A stretch of 64,000 nt of DNA, from positions 1,922,001 through 1,986,000 of the forward strand of contig NZ_PHUJ01000003.1 of assembly GCF_002813375.1 (NCBI RefSeq). Reading direction: 5' to 3'. How positions within the stretch are numbered: the first letter of the stretch is position 1; the number at the start of each line of letters is the position of its first letter. Shown here in pieces: positions 33,002 through 40,759 of this stretch. The position numbers and the translations under genes were made by a program. Source of the stretch: Pseudonocardia alni. Its GTDB lineage: Bacteria > Actinomycetota > Actinomycetes > Mycobacteriales > Pseudonocardiaceae. The notes below the pieces were generated by a model. It saw only the letters and a list, made by a program, of their open reading frames with translations. It was not told where the DNA came from and did no database searches.

Positions 33002-34366
33002 TCAGGAGTGGCTCGCGCGCCGACCTCCTCGAATCTCTCCTCCGCCCGGTATCGGGGCGGTGCCGCCGCGCAGGCCGGAGGCGAAGCTCCGCACCAGCGC
33101 GGTGACCCGCCCGGGCGCCTCCACGTTGGTGAGGTGCGCGGCCCCGTCGATGACGACGTAGCGCCCGTCCGCCACCCCGTGGGCGACGATCTTCGCCATC
33201 TCCGGCGGCGTGGCCGGGTCGGCGCCACCGGCGATCACGAGTGTCGGGACGGTGATCTCCGCCAGCCGTCGCCGGACGTCGAAGGCGCCGATCGCCTCGC
33301 AGCATCCGGCGTAGCCCTCCGGGTCGGTCGCCCCGAGCATCCGCAGCAGACGGACGGCCTCCTCGTTGCGGGTGCGCACGAAGTCGTGGGTGAACCAGAC
33401 CCCGGCCCGGCTCGTGATCATCGCGGCCGTCCCTTTCGCGCGGACCTCCTGCGCACGCGCCGGCCAGCTGGAGGGTTCGGCGAAACGTGCGGCCGAGGCG
33501 ATCACCGTGAGGGTCTCGAGACGGCCCGGGTGGTCGAGGGCGATCTGCTGGCCGATGGCGCCGCCGATCGAGACCCCCGCGTAGTGGGCGCGGTCGATGT
33601 CGAGCCGGTCGAGCAGCGCGACGACGTCGCGCGCGAGGCCGGCCATCGTGTACGGCCCGGCGGGTGCCGGGCTCGCGCCGTGCCCGGGCAGGTCGTAGCG
33701 CACGATGCGGAAGTCGTCGGCCAGGGCGTCGACCTGCTCGTCGAACAGGTGCAGGTCGGTGCCCAGCGACGGTCCGAGCACGAGGACGGGGGCACCCTCG
33801 CGGCCGTCGATCCGGTGCGCGAGGTCGATCGGGGCGTGGACGAACTCGACCTCCGGTTCGGACGCGCCCGTCCGGAAGGTCGCGGCCGCGTCCTCGACGC
33901 TGAACACGCCCTTCTCCCAGCCGTCGGCGAGCGGGGCGAAGTAGTCGAACGAGACGCGTTTGCGCCGGTAGCGCCACGCACCGTCGAGTCGCACGACGCG
34001 GTCGTCGTAGCGACCGGCGGCCACGTGCGGCACCCCGTCGCGGACGCAGGGCTGCCACAGCAGCGAGTGGACACGCGCCGCCGCGGGCTCGCCGTCGACG
34101 GCGTCGTCGTCGTCCAGTTCGACCTCCAGGTTGGACACGTGGTGCCAGAACGAGGTGAGCCCCTCACGGGCCAGGCCGGCGAAGAAGCGGCGCAGACCGA
34201 CCGGGCCCCGTACGTGGCGGAGGCCGACGAACTCGCCGTCGTCGGTGAACAGCGAGACCAAAGTGTCCCAGTCGCCGTCGTCGAGGGCCCGGCAGTAGCG
34301 CGCGTCGAGGGCCCGGATCTCCTCGATGGCCTCCAGCCGGGCGAGGCGCTGCTCCGCGGTGGTCAT
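33002..34366 (-). CDS. SnoaL-like domain fused to alpha/beta hydrolase (enol-lactonase type)
   Basis: A 454-aa two-domain protein. Residues 1 to about 160 are SnoaL/NTF2-like (LEAIEEIRALDARYCRALDD, LVSLFTDDGEFVG, GAWRYRRKRVSFDYF). Residues about 172-440 are an alpha/beta hydrolase close to 3-oxoadipate enol-lactonases: nucleophile S266 in YAGVSIGGAIGQQIALDHP, acid near GGADPATP and His in IDGAAHLTNVEAP. An uninterrupted frame and no internal ribosome site argue for a real fusion. It starts at ATG 34366, overlapping the stop of the RibF-like gene. In a ring-cleavage cluster the hydrolase could open a muconolactone-derived enol-lactone; the SnoaL domain might act as isomerase/cyclase. That split is inference. 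Confidence 0.82.
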   Translation of the reverse strand: MTTAEQRLARLEAIEEIRALDARYCRALDDGDWDTLVSLFTDDGEFVGLRHVRGPVGLRRFFAGLAREGLTSFWHHVSNLEVELDDDDAVDGEPAAARVHSLLWQPCVRDGVPHVAAGRYDDRVVRLDGAWRYRRKRVSFDYFAPLADGWEKGVFSVEDAAATFRTGASEPEVEFVHAPIDLAHRIDGREGAPVLVLGPSLGTDLHLFDEQVDALADDFRIVRYDLPGHGASPAPAGPYTMAGLARDVVALLDRLDIDRAHYAGVSIGGAIGQQIALDHPGRLETLTVIASAARFAEPSSWPARAQEVRAKGTAAMITSRAGVWFTHDFVRTRNEEAVRLLRMLGATDPEGYAGCCEAIGAFDVRRRLAEITVPTLVIAGGADPATPPEMAKIVAHGVADGRYVVIDGAAHLTNVEAPGRVTALVRSFASGLRGGTAPIPGGGEIRGGRRASHS

Positions 34367-35190
34367 CGGAGCGCGCCGCCGTCCCCGGCGAAGACGACCG
34401 AGACCGGACCGTCCGGTGACGGCCGGTCCCCCGCGGCCGCGACGATCCGCACCTGCCCGTCGGGCAGCACCTCGACGTCGGCCGCCCTGCCGTCGACGAG
34501 GCCGTGGTAGCGGCCGGGCGGTGGGAGCGCCGTCCCGGGCTCGGGACGGACGACGTCACCGCGGCGGGCGCCGTCGACCCGGTGCGGGCGGCCGAGGGAC
34601 CGCGCCGCGGCGTCGAGCCGGCCCGACCGGATGCACCGCCGGGCGTGGGTGGACGAGCACGGGGCGTCGACCACGCGCAGCAGCGGCACCACGTGGGTGG
34701 TGAAGCCGAACCCCGTCCCCAGGGTCGCCAACGTGGTGACGTCGCCGGCGGCGCGGGCGCCGAAGGTGAAGTTCGCGCCGACGACGACCGCCGCGGCCCC
34801 CAGCCCGCGGGCCAGGACGTCGCGGGCGAACTCGTCCGGGGTCCGGGCGGCCAGCCCGGCGGTGAAGCGCAGTACGCAGACCGCGTCGACGCCGGCGGCG
34901 GCCGCGAGCTCGGCGCGGCGGTCCACGGTGGTCAGGACGGCGGTGTCGCGGTCGACCCCGAGCACGCGGGCCGGATGCGGGTCGAAGGTGAGCAGCACGA
35001 CCGGGAGCCCCCGCTCCCGCCCGACGGCCCGGGCGTGGTCGATGAGGCGTCGGTGGCCACGGTGGACGCCGTCGAAGACACCGACGGTCACCACGCAGGG
35101 ACCGAAGGAGTCGGGGACGGCGTCGACGCCCCACCACAGCGGGACGACGGGCCGGCCCGGGGTGCGGCCGGGTGCCTGGACGGCGGTCAT
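34363..35190 (-). CDS. RibF-like FAD synthetase (FMN adenylyltransferase) with shortened C-terminus
   Basis: A 275-aa protein. The N-terminal 180 residues match the FMN adenylyltransferase domain of bacterial RibF: VTVGVFDGVHRGHRRLIDHA with the nucleotidyl-transfer HxGH-like motif, LLTFDPHP, and VVVGANFTFGARAAGDV. The SSTHARRCIRSGRLDAAARSLGRPH turn is present. The following kinase domain should have about 130 residues with a GFPTANL motif; here only about 75 remain and the motif is missing, so riboflavin kinase activity is doubtful. GGAGGT precedes ATG 35190. It would make FAD from FMN, close to a flavin-dependent monooxygenase operon. The genome must also hold a housekeeping RibF. Confidence 0.82.
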   Translation of the reverse strand: MTAVQAPGRTPGRPVVPLWWGVDAVPDSFGPCVVTVGVFDGVHRGHRRLIDHARAVGRERGLPVVLLTFDPHPARVLGVDRDTAVLTTVDRRAELAAAAGVDAVCVLRFTAGLAARTPDEFARDVLARGLGAAAVVVGANFTFGARAAGDVTTLATLGTGFGFTTHVVPLLRVVDAPCSSTHARRCIRSGRLDAAARSLGRPHRVDGARRGDVVRPEPGTALPPPGRYHGLVDGRAADVEVLPDGQVRIVAAAGDRPSPDGPVSVVFAGDGGALR

Positions 35191-35220
35191 GACCGGGACC
35201 TCCACGTCACGGTTGCGCCG

Positions 35221-35259
35221 ACGGGTGGGCGGGCCCCGTGCCGGGGCCCGCCCACCCGT
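35221..35259 (-). terminator. Strong hairpin between the catechol dioxygenase and RibF-like genes
   Basis: A perfect 17-bp GC-rich inverted repeat (35221-35237 with 35243-35259, loop GTGCC) begins five bases after the catechol dioxygenase stop on the minus strand. It probably terminates or attenuates transcription of the monooxygenase operon before the RibF-like gene. Confidence 0.85.
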
Positions 35260-35264
35260 TCGGA

Positions 35265-36137
35265 CTACTCGGGTTCGAGGACGAAGTCGTGGTCCGAGCG
35301 GACCCCGTCGCCGTCGCCGGTGGGCTGCGGGTCGAGTACCAGCTCCGGCTTGGTCGCCGAGGCGACGTCGGAGTCCAGGTAGGGGTCACCGGTGAAGAAC
35401 AGCTGGGTGGTGACCGTGCGATGCCCGGGGGCGGAGACGAGGAGGTGCAGGTGGGCCGGTCTCCACGGGCTCCATCCCGCGATCGTGGTGAGCTTCCCGG
35501 TCGGGCCGTCCAGCGGGATCGTGTACGGCGCCGGCTTGCGGGTGTGGATCTCGAACCGGCCCTGCTCGTCGCAGGCGACGACGCCGCGCAGGTTCCCGGC
35601 CGGGGGCTTGTCGGCGAAGCCGGAGTACCAGCCCTCGTCGTCGGTGTGCCAGATGTCGACCGTCGCCCCGGGCAGCGGCGTGCCGTCGGTGCCGGTCACA
35701 CGGCCGGCGAGGACGAGCGGGGTGCCGGGCTCGTCCTCGCGCATCGGCAGGGTCGCCGGGGACTGCAGCCGGACCTGGCCGTCGAGCCAGAACGGGCCGA
35801 GGATGGTGCCGGTCGAGCCCTGCTGGGACTCGGCGGCCACCCGCTCGACCTCGAACTCGAGGTAGACGTCGAGGAACAGCGGCCACTCGCCGGTGTCGGA
35901 GACCTCGATGAGCCAGCGCTTGAACGCGTCGAACTCGGAGTAGGTCACCTTGTGGTCGCGGATCGCGGCGCGGATGCCCTCCAGCGCGGCGCCCACGACG
36001 GCGGCGACGCGGTCGGCGTCGGCGCCGGTCCCGGGCGTCCCCCGCGTGCTGGACAGACCGAGGCGCGCGGACTCGGTGGCGTTGGCCCCGGCGAGCTCGG
36101 CGCCCGACGGTGCGGTGCCCTGGTCGGTGGTGGTCAT
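35265..36137 (-). CDS. catA: Catechol 1,2-dioxygenase (intradiol)
   Basis: A 290-aa intradiol dioxygenase. The iron ligands are Y171 (GWYSGF), Y205 ([13 protein letters not shown]), H229 and H231 ([10 protein letters not shown]). The N-terminal linker helices and [11 protein letters not shown] boundary are typical of the catechol 1,2-dioxygenase group. It converts catechol, or a substituted catechol, to cis,cis-muconate. ATG 36137 overlaps the monooxygenase stop (ATGA). The immediately upstream phenol-type hydroxylase would supply its catechol. It differs clearly from the intradiol enzyme at 13825-14706, so the window has two routes of ring opening. Confidence 0.9.
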   Translation of the reverse strand: MTTTDQGTAPSGAELAGANATESARLGLSSTRGTPGTGADADRVAAVVGAALEGIRAAIRDHKVTYSEFDAFKRWLIEVSDTGEWPLFLDVYLEFEVERVAAESQQGSTGTILGPFWLDGQVRLQSPATLPMREDEPGTPLVLAGRVTGTDGTPLPGATVDIWHTDDEGWYSGFADKPPAGNLRGVVACDEQGRFEIHTRKPAPYTIPLDGPTGKLTTIAGWSPWRPAHLHLLVSAPGHRTVTTQLFFTGDPYLDSDVASATKPELVLDPQPTGDGDGVRSDHDFVLEPE

Positions 36138-37732
36138 GACCCGTCCCCCTCCGCGACCCTGCGGCCGAACAGCCGCACGTCGTCGTTGTTGATCAGGTCG
36201 GGCACGGTCCAGCCGTTGAGGTCGTACTCGTCGAGGCACTGCTCGGCGAAGCCCTTCATCGCCGACGCGGTGCCCGACGCCTCGGCGGCGAACAGGAGCT
36301 CGGCGCGCACGCCCTCGTGGTTGCCGGAGTAGTTGCGCTCGTAGAGCTCGTGGCGCCCGCCGAACTCCGAGCCGATCGAGTCCCAGATCAGCTTCATGAG
36401 CTTGACCCGGTCGACGGCCTCGTAGCCGTTCGAGCCGCGGACGTACTTGTCCAGGTAGGGCCGGACCTCCGGGGAGAGGAAGTCCGCGGAGTGGCTGGGC
36501 AGGTAGATCAGCGAGGCGCCCAGGTCCTGCATGATGATCTCCTTGACCCGCGGGTAGCCCAGGGTCATGAACCAGCGGTAGGCCAGGCCGTAGTCGAGCT
36601 TGGGCAGCTTCGCCCCGCCCACCCACTCGTCGGGGTTGGCGCACATCGCATCCGACAGCGCCCAGAACATGTTGCGCCAGGCGATGACCTCGCCGACCCG
36701 GGTCTGCACGCCGCGGAAGTCCTTCGAGCCGGTGACCTCCAGGCCCTTCATCAGCAGGCCGGCGATGAAGTCGAGCTTGACCGCGAGCCGGGTGACGCCG
36801 TGGAAGGTGAAGCGGTGCAGGAAGCCCGACCCGGGGAAGAACGTCGACGCCTTCTCCGCGTCGCCGTAGATGAACACGTTCTCCCAGGGGATGAGCACCT
36901 TGTCGAGGATGAAGATCGTGTCGTTCTCGTCCATCCGCGAGGAGAGCGGATAGTCGAACGGGGTGCCCATCATCGAGGCCTGCTGGGCGTAGGACGGCCG
37001 GCAGATCAGCTTCATCCCGGGCGCACCCATCGGCACGGTGCAGACCAGCGAGTACTCGCGCTTCTTGATCGGCAGGCCGTAGTGGGCGAGGAAGTTGAAG
37101 TGGGTGATCGCCGAACCGGTGGCGACGACCTTGGCCCCGGAGACGACGACGCCGTTGTCGTTCTCCTCCTCGACGTGCATGAACACGTCGGAGACCTCGT
37201 CCGGCGGGCGGTGCCGGTCGACCGGCGGGTTGATGATCGCGTGGTTCCAGTAGAGGACCTTCTCCTGCGACTCCTCGTACCAGCGCCGGGCATTGGCGGC
37301 GTAGGGGTCGTAGAACTCGGAGTTCGCGCCCAGGGTGCCGAGGAACGCGGCCTTGTAGTCGGGGCTGCGCCCCATGAAGCCGTAGGTCATCCGGGCCCAC
37401 TCGGCGATCGCCTCGCGGTCCTTGCGCAGGTCCTCGACCGAGTGCGGGGTCCGGAAGAACGGGTGGGTGACGCCGGAGCTGCCGGTGTCGGTGGGGACGG
37501 TGAGCTTCTCGGCGCGGGTCGGGTCGTGCAGCGCGTCGTAGAGCCGCGCGGTCATCCGTACCGCGTTGCGGAACGCCGGATGGGTGGTCACGTCGGCGAC
37601 CTTCTCGCCGTAGAGGTAGACCTCACGGTCGTCCTTGAGACTTTCGATGTACTCGTCGCCGGTCATCGGCCGGGTGACGCGGCCGTCGGCGTCGGTGGGG
37701 GTGGCGACCGAATCCTGCTGCAGGGTCATCAT
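36134..37732 (-). CDS. Two-component flavin monooxygenase, HpaB/PheA1 family
   Basis: A 532-aa 4-hydroxyphenylacetate 3-hydroxylase-family oxygenase. It has the N-terminal [20 protein letters not shown], the [12 protein letters not shown] motif, the flavin-domain [19 protein letters not shown], and [13 protein letters not shown] with later helices. It hydroxylates a phenol ortho to its OH using reduced flavin from a partner. The phenol hydroxylases PheA1 of Rhodococcus belong to this family, and the adjacent catechol 1,2-dioxygenase favours phenol (or a simple phenol) over 4-hydroxyphenylacetate, whose product is normally opened by an extradiol enzyme. Starts at ATG 37732 (second codon also ATG). 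The flavin reductase gene is 67 bases upstream. Confidence 0.88.
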   Translation of the reverse strand: MMTLQQDSVATPTDADGRVTRPMTGDEYIESLKDDREVYLYGEKVADVTTHPAFRNAVRMTARLYDALHDPTRAEKLTVPTDTGSSGVTHPFFRTPHSVEDLRKDREAIAEWARMTYGFMGRSPDYKAAFLGTLGANSEFYDPYAANARRWYEESQEKVLYWNHAIINPPVDRHRPPDEVSDVFMHVEEENDNGVVVSGAKVVATGSAITHFNFLAHYGLPIKKREYSLVCTVPMGAPGMKLICRPSYAQQASMMGTPFDYPLSSRMDENDTIFILDKVLIPWENVFIYGDAEKASTFFPGSGFLHRFTFHGVTRLAVKLDFIAGLLMKGLEVTGSKDFRGVQTRVGEVIAWRNMFWALSDAMCANPDEWVGGAKLPKLDYGLAYRWFMTLGYPRVKEIIMQDLGASLIYLPSHSADFLSPEVRPYLDKYVRGSNGYEAVDRVKLMKLIWDSIGSEFGGRHELYERNYSGNHEGVRAELLFAAEASGTASAMKGFAEQCLDEYDLNGWTVPDLINNDDVRLFGRRVAEGDGS

Positions 37733-37799
37733 CGACTCCTTTGTCGTTCGGGCTCGGGGGTCGAGCCGTGCGTGCGCACGGCGTCATGGACGGGGGCGG

Positions 37800-38351
37800 T
37801 CAGCGGGCCGCGGCCGGGGTGATCCAGCTCTGCCCCGCGGGGCCGTCGGCCGAGTCGCCCCACAGGACCGGCTCGTGGTCGTCCCCGAGGTGGTGGAACC
37901 GGCCGGTGTGGAACAGGAGCGGGGCTCCGTCGTGGATCAGGAACTCCTGGACCTCGCCCAGGTAGAGCACGTGGTCACCGCCGTCGTAGGCCTGCCAGGG
38001 GGTGCAGGAGATGTGCGCCAGGGCGCCGTCGAGCCGCGGCGCACCGCACGCGCTGTCGGGCAGCCACGCGACGTCCTGGTTCGGCCGGCCCGCGAAGTGC
38101 AGCGCCAGCTCCTTCTGCCCCGACGCGAGGACGTTCACGGTGAACGGCCGCCGCTCCTGCTCGACCAGGGCGCACAGGCGCGACCGCCGGTCCAGCGACA
38201 CCAGCACCAGCGGCGGGTCGAGCGACACCGCGGTGAAGGCGTTCACCGTCGCGCCGTGCGGCGTGCCGTCGGCCCCCTGGCAGGTGATGACGGTGACGCC
38301 GGTGGCGAAGTGCCCGAGGCACCGGCGCAGCTCTCGCGGGTCGATCGCCAT
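37800..38351 (-). CDS. Flavin reductase, HpaC/PheA2 family
   Basis: A 183-aa flavin-reductase-like protein: LRRCLGHFATGVTVITCQGA, HGATVNAFTAVSLDPPLVLVSLDRRS, and FTVNVLASGQKELALHFAG, then HTGRFHHLGD at the C-terminus. It supplies reduced FAD or FMN to the HpaB/PheA1 monooxygenase encoded next. AGGGAGGAGCG precedes ATG 38351. It is the first gene of the operon, divergent from the IclR regulator, with a palindrome upstream. Confidence 0.9.
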   Translation of the reverse strand: MAIDPRELRRCLGHFATGVTVITCQGADGTPHGATVNAFTAVSLDPPLVLVSLDRRSRLCALVEQERRPFTVNVLASGQKELALHFAGRPNQDVAWLPDSACGAPRLDGALAHISCTPWQAYDGGDHVLYLGEVQEFLIHDGAPLLFHTGRFHHLGDDHEPVLWGDSADGPAGQSWITPAAAR

Positions 38352-38365
38352 CGATCGCTCCTCCC

Positions 38366-38403
38366 TGTACGCTCTGCGTACACACTGCCCGCTTTGCGTT
38401 CAC
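38366..38403. promoter_or_regulatory. IclR operator region: perfect palindrome plus a half copy
   Basis: TGTACGCTCTGCGTACA at 38366-38382 is a perfect inverted repeat with 7-bp arms and a 3-bp centre. The core CGCTCTGCGTACAC at 38370 is repeated as CGCTTTGCGTTCAC at 38390-38403, 20 bp on, about two helical turns. It lies between the divergent flavin reductase and IclR starts, so it is the likely binding site of that IclR protein. Confidence 0.65.
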
Positions 38404-38494
38404 GACCACTGTGTCGAGTGGGTTCGCGCTGGTCAACGCCCCTGCGGCCCCCGCACGGACCGGGTCACGATCAATTGAGAGGAATCCCGTCCCA

Positions 38495-39313
38495 ATGACC
38501 CACGTGGCCGACGGTGCCGGCGACCGGGACCGCATCCAGAGCATCGAGCGGGGTTTCGCCGTGCTGCTCGCCTTCGACGCCGACCGGCCCCGCCCGACCA
38601 GCTCGGACGTGGCGGCGGCGACCGGCCTGTCCCGGCCCGCCGTCCGGCGGATCCTGCTGACCCTGGAGCACCTCGGCTACGTCGAGCAGGCGCACGGCCA
38701 CTGGCGGCTGACGCCGCGCGTGCTGTCGGTCGGACAGCGGTACACCGCGACGCACTCGATCGTCGACGCCGCCCGCCCCCACCTGACGCAGCTGGCAGAA
38801 CAGACCGACGAGTCCGCCTCGCTGACCGTGCTGGACGGCACGGACGCCGTCTACGTCGCCCGGGTGCCGGTACGCCGGATCCTGCAGGTCGACGTCTCCC
38901 CCGGCACCCGGGTCCCGGCCACGGCGACCGCGATGGGGCGGGTCCTGCTGGCCTGGGCCGAGGAACCGACCATCGCCCGGGTGCTCGCCGCGGGTCCCCC
39001 GGCCTGCACCCCGCGGACCGTCACCGATCCGAAGGCGTTGCGCGGGATCCTCCGGGAGGTGCAGACCCGGGGCTGGGCGTTGGCCGTCGGCGAGCTCGAT
39101 CCGGACCTCATGGCCGTGGCGGTCCCGGTGCGGGACCACACGGGGACGGTCGTCGCGGCGCTGGCGTCCGCGACCAGCGTCGGCCGGTGCTCACCGGAGA
39201 GGCTGGTCGAGACCGTCCTGCCGCACGTACTGGCCACGGCCGAACGCCTGAGCCGGAGCCTCGGACGGCCCTCGGGCGCCCGGTTCGGCGCCACCCGCGA
39301 CGGGTTCTACTGA
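38495..39313 (+). CDS. IclR-family transcriptional regulator
   Basis: A 272-aa IclR regulator. The winged helix is at about residues 12-75 (IQSIERGFAVLLAFDADRPR, SSDVAAATGLSRPAVRRILLTLEHLGYV) and the effector domain follows (ASLTVLDGTDAVYVARVPVR, TATAMGRVLLAW, GWALAVGELDPDLMAVAVPV). Close relatives, PcaR/PobR/CatR types, control protocatechuate, phenol or catechol genes. GAGAGGAATC precedes ATG 38495. It is divergent from the phenol-hydroxylase-type operon and probably activates or represses it from the palindrome between. Confidence 0.92.
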   Translation: MTHVADGAGDRDRIQSIERGFAVLLAFDADRPRPTSSDVAAATGLSRPAVRRILLTLEHLGYVEQAHGHWRLTPRVLSVGQRYTATHSIVDAARPHLTQLAEQTDESASLTVLDGTDAVYVARVPVRRILQVDVSPGTRVPATATAMGRVLLAWAEEPTIARVLAAGPPACTPRTVTDPKALRGILREVQTRGWALAVGELDPDLMAVAVPVRDHTGTVVAALASATSVGRCSPERLVETVLPHVLATAERLSRSLGRPSGARFGATRDGFY

Positions 39314-39519
39314 CCGCGGGTCAGTCGTGCGCGACGAACAGAGTGGCTCCGCCGTCGGCGGAGCTCTCCAGGTCGGCGGCCGCCGCCCGGCCCTCCGGTG
39401 ACGCCACCAGGTCGTATGCCATGGCCGGGTCCGCCGTGGTCGCGGTCCAGCGGGTCCGTGTGGTTCGCGCCCTGGCGTGCGACCGGCCGTGGCGCGATGT
39501 GGCGGAGTACGGTGCGCCG

Positions 39520-40488
39520 GTGCGTGGGAACCCGGCGGTGAGAGCCCTCGTCGGACTGGTGCTGGTGGGCGCCGTCGGATGCGCTCCGTCCGTGCCGGTA
39601 CCGCCACCGGCGACCGCTCCGGCGCCGCCGGCGCCGCTCCTGTCCCCGCTGACCGGGCTGCCCTCCGAGCCCGGAGCGAGAGTCTTCGCCGTGAAGATCG
39701 ACAACACCGCGGAGGCGCGCCCGTGGGACGGCGTCGAGTTCGCCGACGTCGTCTACGTCGAGCCGGTCGAGGGCGGCCTCACCCGGCTGCTCGCCGTGTT
39801 CGCCTCGCAGCTACCGGGCTCGGTGGGGCCGGTGCGCAGTGCCCGGGAGACCGACGTGGGCGTGCTCGGCGCCTACGGCCGCCCGGCCCTCGTCTTCTCC
39901 GGCGCCGCACCGCCGGTCATGGACGAGCTCGTCGCCGCGCCGCTCGTCCCGGCCGTGCCCCGCGAGTTCCCGGCGGCGTTCCGGCGTGACGACCGGCGGC
40001 CGGCGCCGGTGAACGTCTACGTGGACCTGGCGGACCTCCGCGGCCGGGTGCCGGAGGCGGGGCCGGTCCAGGACATCGGCCTGCGCTTCGGGCCCGCGCC
40101 GGACGGGGGTGCCCCCGCCCCGGAGCGCACCGTCCGGGTGGGTTCCACCGCCGTCACCGTCACCTGGAGCGCACCCGACGACGCCTGGACGATCGCAACC
40201 GGCGAGGAGATCGCCGTCGCCGGTCCGGACCGGCGACCGGTGCGGGCGGACACGGTGGTCGTGCAACGGGTCGGGGTCGTCGAGTCCTCGGTCCGGGACA
40301 GCGCCGGCTCGGCCTCCCCGATCGCGCTCACCGTGGGCGCGGGCGACGCCGAGGTCCTGCGTGACGGCCGTTCGTTCCCCGCCCGGTGGTCCCGTCCCAC
40401 CGTGGGCGACCCCACCCGTCTGACCGCACCCGACGGTCGCGAGGTGCCCCTGCGTCCGGGACGGACCTGGGTACTGCTCGTCGCGTAG
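39520..40488 (+). CDS. DUF3048-domain lipoprotein (YerB-like)
   Basis: A 322-aa exported protein. The N-terminus has a signal peptide with a lipobox (LVLVGAVGC, Cys at about residue 21) followed by a Pro/Ala-rich linker. The DUF3048 N-terminal region shows PLTGLPSEPGARVFAVKIDN, DVVYVEPVEGGLTRLLAVF and GPVRSARETDVG. The C-terminal DUF3048 domain includes DDAWTIATGEEIAVA and PLRPGRTWVLLV. It should be anchored outside the membrane; the function of the family is not established. GTG 39520 is chosen because it gives the short charged n-region. It is a single gene in an otherwise metabolic region. Confidence 0.85.
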   Translation: MRGNPAVRALVGLVLVGAVGCAPSVPVPPPATAPAPPAPLLSPLTGLPSEPGARVFAVKIDNTAEARPWDGVEFADVVYVEPVEGGLTRLLAVFASQLPGSVGPVRSARETDVGVLGAYGRPALVFSGAAPPVMDELVAAPLVPAVPREFPAAFRRDDRRPAPVNVYVDLADLRGRVPEAGPVQDIGLRFGPAPDGGAPAPERTVRVGSTAVTVTWSAPDDAWTIATGEEIAVAGPDRRPVRADTVVVQRVGVVESSVRDSAGSASPIALTVGAGDAEVLRDGRSFPARWSRPTVGDPTRLTAPDGREVPLRPGRTWVLLVA

Positions 40489-40691
40489 GCGGTCCGCCCG
40501 GGGCGTCGTGCGGCGTCGTTCCACGGTCGGAGGGCGCAGGTGTCACGACGGCATCGTCGATCGCCGGGATTCCCGCCGGACGCCGCCCGGGTGACCCGCG
40601 TCGTGGCCGCCCCGACGTACCACGCCGTCGAGCCCGTTCCGTTCCTCCGGTCGTTCGACTGTGCGTTCGAACGAGCGCTGAGCACAAACAA

Positions 40692-40712
40692 CCCGAATGG
40701 GGATAATTCGGG
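40692..40712. promoter_or_regulatory. Inverted repeat over a -10-like element, before the DASS transporter
   Basis: CCCGAAT and ATTCGGG form perfect 7-bp arms around GGGGATA. The repeat contains GATAAT at 40702-40707, a good -10 element, and lies 48 bp before the transporter start, so a bound protein would block the promoter. Confidence 0.5.
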
Positions 40713-40759
40713 TACGGTCCGCGACGCAGCACAGCGGCCGTACGACGGGGGTTCCGACG

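Noticed and set aside
36134-37732. Strict 4-hydroxyphenylacetate 3-hydroxylase assignment
   Set aside because: The next gene is an intradiol catechol dioxygenase and no homoprotocatechuate extradiol genes are present, so a phenol-type role is more likely; only the family is stated.
39321-39422. 33-codon minus-strand frame starting MAYDLVASPEGR
   Set aside because: No ribosome binding site and no family; it may be a fragment but support is too weak for a gene.
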